From Bretschneidera sinensis (taxonomy: Eukaryota > Streptophyta > Magnoliopsida > Brassicales > Akaniaceae), in assembly GCA_023935145.1 (NCBI GenBank), contig CM043702.1, positions 105,864,088-105,928,087 on the forward strand: DNA of 64,000 nucleotides, in the 5' to 3' direction. Made by a program: the position numbers and the translations under genes. Shown here one piece after another: positions 45,881 to 56,679 of this stretch. Each line of letters begins with the position of its first letter. Position 1 is the stretch's first letter. The notes beneath the pieces are model-generated. The model made no database searches. It saw only the letters and a list, made by a program, of their open reading frames with translations, and was not told the origin of the DNA.

Positions 45881-47814
45881 ATGTCTGATGGCAGTAATAC
45901 CAATGGGGCTCTATCAAGGGAGTTAGGGGAGGCGATGGGCTCTCCTTCAACCGATGAAGCCTCTTCTTAGGATTCGACTCCCCCCAGCGTAGGCCGGGCC
46001 CTTGTTCCGTATAGAGGGGAAGGAAGAGGGGGCTCGAAGACGTCATTGACCAGTAGGGACGATGCCTTGGACACTGAGAAGGAGGAATGGACGTTCGAAG
46101 TGAATTCCATTCCAAGTGCCGTGAGGGAGGCCAGCCCTATGAAAGTTAGAGTTAAGTATAGGATCCCTCTGGAATTCCATATGAGGGTTCCCAGGGTTGG
46201 AGAGAGGGCATGCGATGTCTTGCCCAGTCAGGTGCCTTTCGAGCTTTGCCTCTACGAGCAACAGCTTAAGGCCAAGCTCAGGCTTCCTCTCCATCCTTTC
46301 CTCTGCTTGGTGCTAAGATACTTTGGTATCGCACTGAGCCAACTGGTGCCCAACTCGGTTCGGCTGATTCTAGTTTTCATCGCCGTTTGCCAGGAGACGG
46401 GTGGGGTGATGAACATTAATGTGTTTAAGGCCCATTTCTAGTTGGCCCGGCTTGGCCATACTGGGTGGGTCATCGTTAGCTCAAGGCGGGGGAAGAGTGT
46501 TCTGAAGGAAAAGCCTTCGTCCATAAAGAAGTGGAAAGAGGGTTTTTTCTTCGTTCTAAGTGCTGAGAGTTATGACGTCCCGCTTAGCTGGGGTTTGGAT
46601 CGTGTTGGTAAATGTAAAAGACCACATCTTCAAACCCGTGAGCAAGAGACGTTGAAAGCGATGCTGGCCGCGCCCTTGGATACAGAGGTGCTTGGAGACA
46701 ATGAAGAGCTCCACAGGCGCGGCCTGTGTCCTCCTAGCCTTCCCCCGCACCTGGGGCACGGTAGCTATCGATTTATTTGTGCGTAGAAGTTTTACTCTTT
46801 TTACCCAAGTTTCTAACGTTCTTTTTTTTCCCCAGATATGGCGATGACAGCGTTGGCTAGACACATGGTTCACGAACGGAAAAGGGCTGCCGAGACCAGC
46901 AGCTCAGGGCTGAAGAAGAGGGCCAAGGTTCCGCCCGTGGCTCTGATTTTGGTGGACAATCCCCCTAGGCCTCCATCTTCCTTAGGGGAGAGTGGCCCAA
47001 TAGCGCCCATGCCTCCTTCTGGGACGCCTTTACCCCAAAAAGGGCTCGGGATGGCTCCTCTCTTTACTTCGAGGTGGGCCCTGAGGATGGATGATTTCGT
47101 ATTCGCCAATCTCAGGGTGGCCCGCGATCACTAGGTGCAGGGGATTCCCCCTCGCGACATGGTGGATGCTTCGTCAAAGCCTATCGAGGCGTTATGATCA
47201 GCCGCAGAGGTTGCCTTCTCTCAGGTAATGCTCGTCTCACCTTTCGAATTGGTTTATATGTTGTGTTTCTAATGGGGTTGTTTTCTTAGGCCGGAGTTCT
47301 GGCAAGTGAGCTTTCTCGGTGTACCTTGGACATGGTGGATCGCCTGGCCAAGGTCGAGCGTAAATTGCAAGAGTCCTAGGACGTTGTTCACGATCTGTCC
47401 ATCTCTTTTGATACGGCAGAGAGGGAGAGGGCGGAGGCAGTTTTCGAAAGGGATCATCGTCTAAGGTCCGAAGAGGCTCTTAGAGAGGAGCTGAAAAAGG
47501 TCCGTCGTCAGGCCTCCAAGAAGGAGGCGTTCCTTACGGAGAAGGGCGCAAATCAGTACATAGAAGGCTTTGAGGAAGCCAAGAGGAGGGCCACGCTTCT
47601 TTTCCCGGGGGTTGACTTCTCGGGCCTTGATTTGGCTGCAGATTCAGAAGGGTCTGATGTCGCCTCTTCCGGGGGAGGTGCCGAGGGGTCCACTATGTAC
47701 GAGGTCCCAGAGGGGCCAGAGAGTACTGGTCAGCCTACTTCAGAAGGGGCTAAGGTCCTGCTGGGGATGCTTGATCGCGGCCTAAAAGGCTCTGTCTTCT
47801 CCATAGTTGTTTAG
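45881..47814 (+). pseudogene. Three-exon gene opposite to gag-pol in E (plant transposon-type protein)
   Basis: Exons 45881-46760, 46836-47224 and 47290-47814. Intron 1 (75 nt) ends in a T-rich tract and CCCCAG. Intron 2 (65 nt) runs from CAG|GTAATG to TTCTTAG. Both keep the frame. Exon 1 encodes YRIPLEFHMRVPRVGERACD and LCLYEQQLKAKLRLPLHPF, the look of the plant family called putative gypsy-type transposon (PF04195); this is from memory. Exon 3 is charged and Glu/Lys-rich, probably coiled coil (ERERAEAVFERDHRLRSEEA), and ends in an acidic tail. Stops: TAG 45968, TAG 46439, TAG 47132, TGA 47195, TAG 47377. Poly(A)-like AATAAACC lies near 47868. The role is unknown. Confidence 0.75.
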
Positions 47815-47932
47815 CATTTTTGTACCCGATGCCAGATAGCCCGGTTTTTGTACCACTCTTTCATATGAATAAACCAATATGTTTGAAACTTCAAATCTTT
47901 ATTGATATTTTACTTTATTTTACATTTCATTA

Positions 47933-49138
47933 TTAAAACCTACGGAGGTTCTCTGCGTTCCAGGTGCGTGGAATGGTTTTTCCTTCCATATCCTCTAGTT
48001 CATAAGTGCCCATTCTACAAACCCTTCGGATTCGATAAGGGCCTTCCTAGTTTGATACTAGATTCCTTGTGTGGCGAGGGCGTGATACTTCGTTCTTTCA
48101 GAGGACGAGGTCATTAAGCTTGAAGTCTTTTGATCGAACTCGGGAGTTATAGTATCGAGCTGCCCTTCGTTGGTAGGTTGCGAGGCAGATCTGGGCTTTG
48201 TCCCTTGTCTTCTCGATTAGGTTCGCGTTCATTCTCAACCCTTCTTCGTTGTTGCCTGGTTCGAAGTGCTGCACTCATATCAAGGGGATCCCAATTTCCA
48301 GAGGGATGACAGCCTCTGACCCGTATGCCATGAAGAAGGGGGTTTCCCCAGTTGGCATCCGGGTTGTTGTTTGATAGGCCCAAAGGATATGGTAGAGCTG
48401 CTCGGCCCACTGATTATCTGCCTCGTCAAGTCTTCTTCTGACCCCTTGGAGGAGTGTCCTATTGGTTACTTCAGCCTGACCGTTGGCTTGTGGATATCCC
48501 ACAGAAGAGAACCGGTGTTTGATGTGGAGGTCATCGCAAAATGTCTTGAATCGAGAGCTGTCAAACTGCTTCCCATTGTCGGTGATCAGTACTCGAGGGA
48601 TCCCGAATCGACATACTATTGATTTTCATACAAAGTTTCGAGTCTGGTGATCCGTGATACTGGCCAATGGCTCGGCCTCGACCTATTTTGTGAAGTAGTC
48701 AATGGCCACAATAAGATGCTTCTTCTGCCCAACGGTCGTTGAGAATGGGCCCAGGAGATCCATCCCCCACATGGCAAAGGGGAGAGGGCTAGTGATGGAG
48801 ACGAGAGGGTTAGCAGGGCGGTGTGATATTGGAGACCACCGTTGACAGTTCTCACATTTTTTGACTAAGTCTGCTATATCACTTTTAACCGTGGGCCAAT
48901 AGTACCCATAGCGAAGGACCTTAAAGGCTAAGGCCTGAGCCCCCAGGTGGTTCCCGCATATCCCTTCGTGGATTTTTCGAATAGCATAGTCGGATTCTCC
49001 TGGCCCGAGGCATCGTAGGTATGGCATGGTTAGACCCCTTTTGTATAGTTGCCCTTCCATGAGGGTGTAACACGAGGCGCGAAAATTTAACTTCCTGGCT
49101 TGGTCCTTTCGTTCGGGTACCGTGCCTTCTTTCAAGTA
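47933..49138 (-). pseudogene. pol: Integrase of element E
   Basis: Zinc-binding part: HEGICGNHLGAQALAFK and CENCQRW (about 48850-48990). Core: WGMDLLGPFSTTVGQKKHL, LITDNGKQFDSSRF and YPQANGQAEVTNRTL, holding the acidic triad. The C-terminal part is RSKDFKLNDLVLR and ends at TAA 47933. Stops: near 49137, 48682, 48275 and 48027, all in an otherwise continuous frame shared with RT. Its end faces the end of the opposite-strand gene, about 120 bases apart. Confidence 0.88.
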
Positions 49139-49834
49139 TTAGAGGATTGGATCCATCCAAGTGGGCCCTTCTTTAACCGGTAGAACTGGAGCTTTATCTA
49201 TGCTTGGTTTAGTGAGGATTTCTTGGTAGACAGCTCGGCTGGGCTTTAGTTCATGAGAGGAGGCCAGGTTTGCAAGGGCATCTACCTTGGAGTTCTCGGC
49301 TCGAGGGATTTGAGTTATCCTGAATGTCTTAAGCATGGCGACCCGTTCCTTCACTTTTTAGAGATACCGGGAGAGTTTCTCTCCTCTGACCTCGAACTCC
49401 CCATGTACCTGATTTACCACCAACTGGGAGTCGCTGAACACTTCCAGTTCTTCCACCGTAAGTGCCTTGGCTAACCTTAGGCCAGCCAGGAGGGCTTCAT
49501 ATTCTGCTTCATTATTGGAGGCCCTGAACTCGAACCTCAATGCATATTCAATGGTGAAGCCTTCCGGACTGCAGAGGATGAGCCCCGCCCCACTTCCTTG
49601 TGAATTTGAGGACCCATCCACATGGAGACTTCATCTCGGAGGGGGCTCATTGCCCTTAGATGTTGCGGGCTCGCCTAAATCTATGGGCAAGGTTGTTTCC
49701 ACGATGAAGTCCGCCAGAGCTTGGCCATTGATAGATTGCCTAGGTCGGTAGCGGATATCGAATTCTCCTAGCTCGATCGCCCATTTTACCATCCTCCCCG
49801 AAGCACTTGGATTGTGAAAGACCTGCCTCAAGGG
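49139..49834 (-). pseudogene. pol: Second (archaeal-type) RNase H of element E
   Basis: MDGSSNSQGSGAGLIL supplies the first Asp, NNEAEYEALLAGLRLA the Glu, and VFSDSQLVVNQV the second Asp; the end has NSKVDALANLAS. This second RNase H, placed between the usual RNase H and integrase, is the mark of the Tat clade. Stops at 49355 and 49628 interrupt it. Confidence 0.88.
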
Positions 49835-51090
49835 TTAATCCATCAAGAAGACGATAGTGTGTGCCTGGAAGTAAGGCCGGAGCTTCCGTGCGGCTACCAT
49901 CAAGGCGTAGGCCATTTTTTCAATGGGAGGGTACCTCGTCTCAGCGTCGTAGAGGATTCGACTGACATAGTATATGGGTTTCTGGGTACCTGCTTCTTCC
50001 CGTATCAGAATAGAGGCTACAGTGCTTGGGCCGACGAATAGGTAAAGGAAGAGCTTTTCATCTGGGAGTGGTTTGGTCAAGAAGGGCAGCGAACCCAAAT
50101 ACTTCTTCAAGTCTTCGAACGCCTCTTGGCAGCTTTCAGACCAAGTGAATTCTTTCGCCTTTTTGATAGCTTTAAAGAAAGGAAAGTACCTTTCTGCTGA
50201 CTTAGACATGAAGCGATTCAGGGCCGCGATTCGTCCGGTGAGTCGTTGGACTTCTTTCACAGTCTTGGGAGGGGCCATGTTGAGGATGGCCTCTATCTTT
50301 TTCATGTTAACCTCTATTCCTCTCTGAGTGACCATGAATCCTAAGAACTTGCCCCCGGTTACCCCAAAAGCGCATTTGGACGGATTCAATCTCATATTGT
50401 GCTTGCACAAGACTCCGAAGGCCTCTTCTAGGTCGGAGTAGTAGTTCAGTGCTTTGGAGCTTTTAACCAACATATCGTCCATATAAACTTCCATATTCCG
50501 CCCGATCTGCCCCTTGAAGATCTTGTTTACCAACCTCTGATAGGTTGCCTCAGCATTCTTCAGTCCAAAGGGCATCACTTCGTAACAATACAGCCCTCGC
50601 TTGGTGATAAAAGTGGTCTTGTCTTTGTCAGACTTGTGCATGAAAATCTAGTTGTAACCAGAGTAGGCGTCCATGAAAGAGAGAAGTTCATGCCCGGAAG
50701 TGGTGTCTACCATCTGATCGATCCGAGGAAGGGGAAAGCTGTCCTTCGGGCAGGCTTTGTTCAGGTTGGTGAAGTCAATGCAAATACACCATTTCCCGCT
50801 GGCCTTTTTGACCATCATGACATTGGATACCCAATCTGGGTACCTTGCTTCCTTGATAAAGTCGGCTTCCAGCAGTTTGTCCACCTCAGCGTCGATGGCT
50901 ACCTGGCGATCGGAGGCGAAGGACCTCTTCTTCTGAATAACTAGCTTGCACCTGGGATCCACATTCAGGCGGTGCTCAATGGTTTTAGGGTTTATCCCTG
51001 GCATATCTAGGGCTGACCAGGCGAATAGATCCTGATTCTTTCAGAGGAGGCGAAGGAGTTCTTCCAGGTTCTTTTTGGAGGTTCGCCCCT
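49631..51090 (-). pseudogene. pol: Reverse transcriptase and first RNase H of element E
   Basis: RT: MPGINPKTIEHRLNV start, PDWVSNVMMVKKASGKW, FLDAYSGYN-like MDAYSGYN, MPFGLKNAEATYQRLVN, catalytic YMDD at 50474-50485. RNase H: LFLYLFVGPSTVASILIREE and YPPIEKMAYALMVAARKL; the first catalytic Asp appears as Gly in VGPS, so this domain may be degenerate, as the first RNase H often is in this clade. The stretch 49835-50641 is open for 268 codons. A stop at 50645 and a frame change before 51080 separate it from its neighbours. Confidence 0.88.
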
Positions 51091-51101
51091 ATTTGGATGG
51101 T

Positions 51102-52161
51102 TCAGGCGGGGTCTCTTCCTAGTGGCACAGTGGTTAGTTCTTCTGCGGGCCGGCCTCTAGGTGTCTTCACCTCGTCCCATAGATCATCTACTTCAAGCGG
51201 TAGAGCCTCGATCTTTTTTCCTTCCTTGATATCACTCAAATAATAGGACCGAGAGACCTTCTGGTCCCCTTTGATCACCCCTACCCCTTTGCTGGTGGGG
51301 AACTTGACCTTCAAGTGATAGGTGGAGACGACGGCCTTCAACTTGTTGAGGGTGGGTTAGCCGATTATCATGTTATAAGAAGAGGGTTGCTTAACCACTA
51401 GGAACATAGCCTGTACGGTAGACGTCCTCGGGGCTGTCTCTACGGTCACGGGGAGGATGATGCTTCCTTCGACGAAGACTAATGATCCCCCGAAGCCATA
51501 GAAGGGGGCAAGGGCAGGCTTTAGATGCCCGTCCTTCAACTCCATGCGTTGATAGGCCTCATAGAATAGTATGTCTACGAAACTCCCGTTATCGATCAAG
51601 ACCTGTCGTACTTCGCAGTTGGCCACTAGGAGCGAGACTACTACAGCGTCGTCATGAGGAGTCTGCACGTCCTCGAGGTCGTCTTCCGTGAAAGATATCA
51701 CCGGCTCTGTTCTTCTTCTCTTCTGGGGGCCACTGACGGAGGCTACAGCCCTGGCATATGCTTTACCGCTCCTCCTTGAATTTCCCCTTGCGACTGGCTC
51801 TTCGCAAATAGTTTTGATGATTCGGGTGGATGTGGCCACCTCCGGTTTCATCTGGCAGGGCTTTTCCTGTTCTGCCATGGGGTCTCTCCGAGGGTTTGGC
51901 TTCTCTTGCCATTGCTGATAAGGGCGTCTGTCATCTCTTCTTGGTGGCACAAGGATCTCCCTTTTTTTAGGCCCATTAAACTCCTTCAGGTGTCCTCGGT
52001 TGATAAGATTCTCAATTTGTTCCTTCAAGTCGTGACACTCCTCTGTATCGTGGCCTCGGCTTTGGTGGAACCGGCACCATTTCTTTTGATCTCCCCCGAG
52101 AGACTTCTTGGGTGGCCACTATAGGACAGACTTATCCTGAAGTTGCATGAGGACGTCGGTT
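51102..52161 (-). pseudogene. pol: Nucleocapsid end of Gag and protease of element E
   Basis: A zinc knuckle CRFHQSRGHDTEEC (about 52042-52083) is followed by a basic linker and the protease, with VLIDNGSFVDILF; the site is D-N-G where D-S-G or D-T-G is usual, near 51585. 51357-52028 is open for 223 codons. A TAG at 51357 and the end at 51102 break it from RT. Confidence 0.83.
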
Positions 52162-53299
52162 CTAGTAGTATTGAGAGGAATAAAGCTGTCGACCTAAGGG
52201 TAGGGTCGATACCTGTCCTCCTGGTGGGGCTTTTTGACAGCTCCTCTCTGGGGGGGCAGGGTCCTTCCTTTTCTTCTCGGTTTCTCCCTCTCTTTCCCAT
52301 CTGAAGGCTTGATCGTCCTCCGCTAGCATGTACTTTTCTGCTCGGGCCAGGATTTCATTCATGTCTCGAGGCGGGCGCCGGGTTAGCTTGGAGCTAAAGA
52401 TACCAGATCTCAATCCATTTTTGAAGGCCATCACCTGGACGTTCGAATCAAGGTCTGGAATCTCCCACGTTGCTGTATTGAACCAAGAGATGTAAGCCCG
52501 AAGCCTCTCACCCCTGAGCTGGATAATGTTGAAGAGGCTTTCTGAGGTTTTCTTGGGCCCCTTGCTGCTGAGAAAGTGAGAGGCGAAAGCATAACTGAGC
52601 TCTTTGAAATTGCTAATGGTTCCTGACTTCAATCGGGTCCGAGTACCGGTGTAGTACCATCGTTGTCTTATAGTGCTGGAGGTGGTCCATCGGATTCGTG
52701 GTTCCGTCATACATCCTAACTTGGGGCATTCTGAAGTTTGGCGGGAGAGGGGTCTCGAGGACACCCTTTGTGAAGGGAGGGTCCTGGACGCAGAGCTTGT
52801 CCATCAGGCTGGTATTCACTTGTTTCAGGGCCAAGTCTATATTCCCTTCCATTTCTTCAAACCGTCTGTCCAGGCTGAGGTTGCCTTTTGAGGAGAAACT
52901 TCCCTTGGACCGACTGCAACGTGAGGAGGACTTCGTAGGAGATGGACAGTAAGTGGGGTTGTTTCTACCGACCGACTCTGCCTGTCCCGTAGCTTGGTCG
53001 GGAAAACCGGGGGGCTACTGACCTCCTTCCCGAACCTGGGTCGCCAGATTGGCTATCATCCTAGACAGTTCCCGAAATTGGGCTTGGGTTGTCGGGGCTT
53101 GAAGGTGGGCGGTTGTTTCCTCATCATCGGGCGAGTCGGTTTCTAGGAGGTGAGGGAGCTGCTCTCTGGCGGGGGTGGCATGTTCAGTTACTGCTGGAAA
53201 TCTGGGTCTGGAATGGTGGCCATAAGTGCTGCTTTGTTCAGGGGCTGAGCGCGCCGCTGGGGTCCTCTTGTTGATTCTTGCACTGGTCCTCGGTGGCAT
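52162..53299 (-). pseudogene. gag: Gag of element E
   Basis: Begins at ATG 53299 (MPPRTSARINKRTP). TAG near 53013 interrupts the disordered N-terminal part. The capsid has PQVRMYDGTTNPMDHLQHYKTT, FASHFLSSKGPKKTSESLFN, RLRAYISWFNTATWEI and NEILARAEKYMLAEDD, typical of Tat-clade Gag. At about 52625 a loss of some 15-18 codons also shifts the frame: YSDPIE is followed by RLKSGTISNF in another frame. Confidence 0.85.
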
Positions 53300-53354
53300 C
53301 GTGGCAGATGAGTTTTTTTACTTTTTCGCTGCTGTTGTAGCGAGAGATTGTGGT

Positions 53355-53370
53355 TTCCCACAGACGGCGC
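53355..53370 (-). other. Primer binding site of element E
   Basis: The reverse complement reads GCGCCGTCTGTGGGAA, the core of a primer site common in Tat-like plant elements, five bases from the LTR. Confidence 0.7.
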
Positions 53371-53375
53371 TAATC

Positions 53376-54073
53376 TGTTGATGCCAAAAATTGTTGGTGC
53401 TGACGTGGCCTGGTCGAGGACTTGACCTGAGTGGGGACTTGACCTGGTTGAAGGCTCGGCCTGAGCGGGGATTTGGCTTGGATCCTGCACAAGTGACAAG
53501 GGTGAACTGAAGGCCCTCGGAAGGAGGGGAGGGGGAGACCTCCGAAGGCACTCCGATGCTTGAGTCAGTAATGATCTTTAGGGAGAAGCTGAGGGCCTAA
53601 GTGTGTTAAGTGCGAGTGCGGGTGTATATGAATATCTGGTGAAGTCCATACCTTGGCCCATTTATAGGCGTCTGCTGGCGAGGTGGTCATGATGGCAGGT
53701 TCGGGTGATAATGCGACCGTAGGGCAGCTGTAGGGTGGCTGTCAGTCTGTAAGATGGCTGATAGCTTCGTAGGGAGGTTGGCAACTGTAGGGCGGCTGAC
53801 AGCCGTAGGGGGAGATCCCATCGTAGGTTTGCTGGGCCGTCCTTCTCAGGCTTGGAGACTTCGTTGGGCTGGAAAGTATGTGGATCGCTCGCCTGGCCTG
53901 GGGAGGTCACTGGGCCTGTAGGGTCCTTTTGGGGCATTCGGCTGGGTTTGAGGCTTGTTTGGTCCGGAGCCAGTTGGGTCGGTATGGGTCGGAGCAGGCC
54001 GTTTGTCGGGCTCGAGCTCTTGGAGTATTTTGGGCCTAGAGTGTTCTGGGCCGGAGGATTTTGGGCTGCATCA
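53376..54073 (-). repeat. 5' LTR of element E
   Basis: 698 bp, matching 40265-40990. TATAAATG on the minus strand at 53659-53666 is the likely promoter of gag-pol. Confidence 0.88.
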
Positions 54074-54377
54074 TGTTGAATCAACCCAATGAGAGTTTCT
54101 TTGAACCTTTTAACTCGAGCCCTTGTAACTGGTCCAATTGGAACTCGAATAGGAAGATGCCATTTGTTAGCCGTGTCCTCATCATCTATAATACCCGTAA
54201 TCATAAAGTAAGGGTAAAGAAGTAATTTAATAAATATGACATGAAATTAAAATAACATATTTACGCGAAGGATTTAGTATTGAATAAAATAAATCTCTTA
54301 AAAAAAACTGGACACGTGAGGGCGTAGTTACAAAGACAAAAAATCTGGACATGTCCAATAAGAAAAGAAGGAAAAAG

Positions 54378-54379
<2 letters not shown>

Positions 54380-54429
<50 letters not shown>

Positions 54430-54430
54430 T
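54380..54430. repeat. TA microsatellite
   Basis: About 25 TA pairs in a row, inside solo LTR F. Confidence 0.95.
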
Positions 54431-54544
54431 ATATTTGTTTTCTAAAAAAAAAATCGTGGCACCTATTGCCAAACCTTATTTGCATGTAAGCCACGTTTAA
54501 AAATCATGGCAGCATTTGAGGATTTATGTAATGCTAAGACCTGA

Positions 54545-54620
<76 letters not shown>
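54545..54620. repeat. GT then TA microsatellite
   Basis: About 12 GT pairs followed by about 26 AT pairs, 115 bases from the previous run. Confidence 0.95.
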
Positions 54621-54623
<3 letters not shown>

Positions 54624-55497
54624 GTTATAATATATATACTTACCAAATTTCTTTGGATTTTATTTTAATTACCATATTTTTTAAACATTTGGGGACCCAA
54701 AGAAAGGCTGAAAGAGCAAAATTTTGAAGGGATTTACTGCGGAATTTTATAGAGAGTCACAAGAGCTATCAGAAAAACATAAGGTAATAACATAGTGTTA
54801 TTTTTGAATTTTTAGCGTACATAAAATTTCACAAAATTCAGAGTAAGAATTTTCAAAGGGTGTGGTTTAAGAAGAATTGAAGAAATAATTAGAAATTTAA
54901 TACAAATATTATACCAAGTGTTGACGATCAGCAACTGGAAGAAATTTCGGAGAGGAACGAGAAAGACAATGAGGTGATCCACAGGTAGCTTTAAATGCTA
55001 CGTGGTGAGTTAGATTTACTTTAAGTAATCTAAATAAAAAAAATGAAATATCTAATAATAATATTAAAATAAATTATTAGCATATGCTTTGGTGGTAGAT
55101 GAAAAATTAATTGATAGGTATGATAGGAATTTTGGACATGTAGAAAAGTATTAGGAGAGAAATAATATTTTTGGATTAATAAGTTGATTTAATAATAAAA
55201 GCGATAAGTGAAATTCTTGATGAGCTATAGTTGATGTTTTGATACGAATTATGAGGAGATGAAATTTAGTGGATCTTGACAAGCTTTGATGGATGATTTG
55301 ATTTGATTAAGGATGAGAGGAATTTAGTAGAAATTTTTTTTTATACAATTTGAGAAAAATTAGGATAGCCAAAATTAAATATTTGAATTCATGTTTATTT
55401 TTTTATGTTATTGTTTATATGCATATTTCATATCATTGTTCATATGCATATTTCATATCATTGTTCATATGCATATGCATTAAATGAAAAGAAAAGA

Positions 55498-55683
55498 ACC
55501 GGGAAGGCAGCCGGTCTAATTGAAAAACCGTGATAGCCAGTATGTGTTGGAAATAAAAGGGACACCGTGACAGTCGATATATGCTGGAAATAAATACCGT
55601 GATAACCGAGACAAGCTGTAAAGAAAAGAACCGGGAAGGCAGCCGGTCTAAATGAGAATGAAAGAACCGAGAAGGCAGTCGGT
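55498..55683 (+). repeat. Three short hairpin words in solo LTR F
   Basis: ACCGGGAAGGCAGCCGGT at 55498-55515 and 55630-55647; ACCGAGAAGGCAGTCGGT at 55666-55683. In the third both arms changed, keeping the 5-bp pairing. Confidence 0.75.
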
Positions 55684-56436
55684 CTAAGATAAAAACATGT
55701 CGATGTGTGGGAAAACGTTCCCATAATAATAATTCATGCATTGCATCTGTTTTAATTATTGCTTGCATTATTTAAATGCTAATGTGTGGTGTGTTATTGT
55801 GAATTTATTTATAGATTGATGAGTCTCATAGAGAGACAATTATGGTGATAAGAACCATCTAAATGGTAGATTTTATTATGTGAACCTCATTACGAGGTAA
55901 TTTTGAGATAATTGATGGTTTTAAGGTGAACTAATAAATAAGAAGAAGAGATTGATAGAGAATGAATCTTTTGACATGTGTAGTGATAGTAGAATGCTAG
56001 TATCAAGTTGTGAGAGATATAAATGATTAAATATTGAAAGACCATTTATACAACTGAATACTTTTAGTAAATTTAACTCACTGAGCTTGTGAAGTTCACT
56101 CCTCATTGTACAATGATTTCAGGTAGCAAGCGTGACAAATAGTTTGGTGAGTTGAAGTTCAGACGAAATCATTATCTAGTAAGTCATGTATGTATCAACA
56201 TCCTCAGACTAATGAAAAAATAAAATAAAAATTTATTTATAAATATTCATGCATTTACGCTGTATATTATGTTTAAGTTAATATTAGATTGATGTATCTC
56301 CCCTGTTGAGGGTTGAGAATTGATATAAAAAAATTTGTTAGTATTATTTTTATGGTTGTATATATGTGTTGTGTTGGGATTTTCAAAATGTGATGACACT
56401 GTCTCATGGGTGGCCAACCTGAGATGGGTCGTTACA

Positions 56437-56679
56437 AAACCACTAGGCTATACCGCCCCTTCTGTGGCTTGAATCACATGGATCAAAGCTGGTTCTTCTT
56501 CTTTCAAGCCCATCATGAATGTTGGGGTCTTGCTCGATAAATTTGCAAACTCGGCCCAAGTGGATTGCACCAATCCTTGCAATGCTTCCTTGATCTTCTT
56601 AGCTCTTGACCATGTGATTGGCTTATCTGAAACTTGCAAGGGATCCTTAAGACTCGGTCCAATGGTGTGATGCCCATCA
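56437..56679 (-). repeat. 5' LTR of element C, second part
   Basis: It continues 34609 and matches 23157-23398. It ends TGCCCATCA, followed by CATGT, the target duplication in gag of D. Confidence 0.8.

Larger units (their letters stand above)
40265..54073 (-). mobile_element. Tat-clade Ty3/gypsy element E, 13.8 kb
   Basis: LTRs 40265-40990 (3') and 53376-54073 (5'). Minus-strand gag, protease, RT, RNase H, a second RNase H and integrase lie at 47933-53299. Target duplication TGTTT / TGTTG, one mismatch. The second RNase H after the first marks the Tat clade. Between integrase and the 3' LTR is an unusually long 7-kb region with an opposite-strand spliced gene and tandem arrays. Extra frames and 3' tandem repeats are known in this clade. 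Confidence 0.88.
34613..54184 (-). mobile_element. Ty3/gypsy element B (gypsy-1 family), carrying element E
   Basis: Own parts: 3' LTR 34613-35499, pol 35513-38780, a gag remnant to 39031, leader, primer site 39489-39500, 5' LTR 39503-40264 plus 54074-54184. E lies in the 5' LTR. LTR ends, leader, Gag start and RT match gypsy-1. The flanks GTTGT / TCTAT do not form a good duplication, probably through age. Two in-frame deletions (most of gag; the RT catalytic box) make it defective. Confidence 0.82.
34610..56436 (-). mobile_element. Solo LTR F, split by element B
   Basis: F is read as 34610-34612 (TGT) plus 54190-56436. On the minus strand it starts TGTAACGACCC and ends GGGTATTACA, termini common in chromovirus-type gypsy LTRs. 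It is about 2250 bp, non-coding, and both sides are C LTR, so no internal part remains. The flanks AAAGT / AAACC give a poor target duplication. The exact left boundary depends on B having inserted three bases inside F, which fits but is not proven. Confidence 0.55.
54190..56436 (-). repeat. Main part of solo LTR F
   Basis: AT-rich and without genes. It holds TA runs at 54380-54430, a GT run then a TA run at 54545-54620, and hairpin words ACCGG ... CCGGT at 55498, 55630 and 55666. The minus-strand start is TGTAACGACCC at 56436. Confidence 0.65.
22682..56679 (-). mobile_element. Ty3/gypsy element C, carrying several nested insertions
   Basis: Own parts: 3' LTR (22682-23398 and 28751-28760), polypurine tract, pol and gag (28779-32431), leader with a solo LTR, primer site (34116-34127), 5' LTR (34130-34609 and 56437-56679). 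Without insertions the LTRs are about 722 bp each. G lies 10 bp from the end of the 3' LTR; F, B and E are stacked in the 5' LTR. Both ends fall in gag of D at the same point. Confidence 0.82.

Noticed and set aside
46783..46835. Alternative 53-nt first intron in the opposite-strand gene of E
   Set aside because: It is shorter than usual plant introns and shifts the frame to an early stop; the 75-nt choice (46761-46835) keeps the frame.
54545..54727. Plus-strand frame starting MCVCVCVCIYIYIY
   Set aside because: It is the translation of the GT and TA microsatellites.
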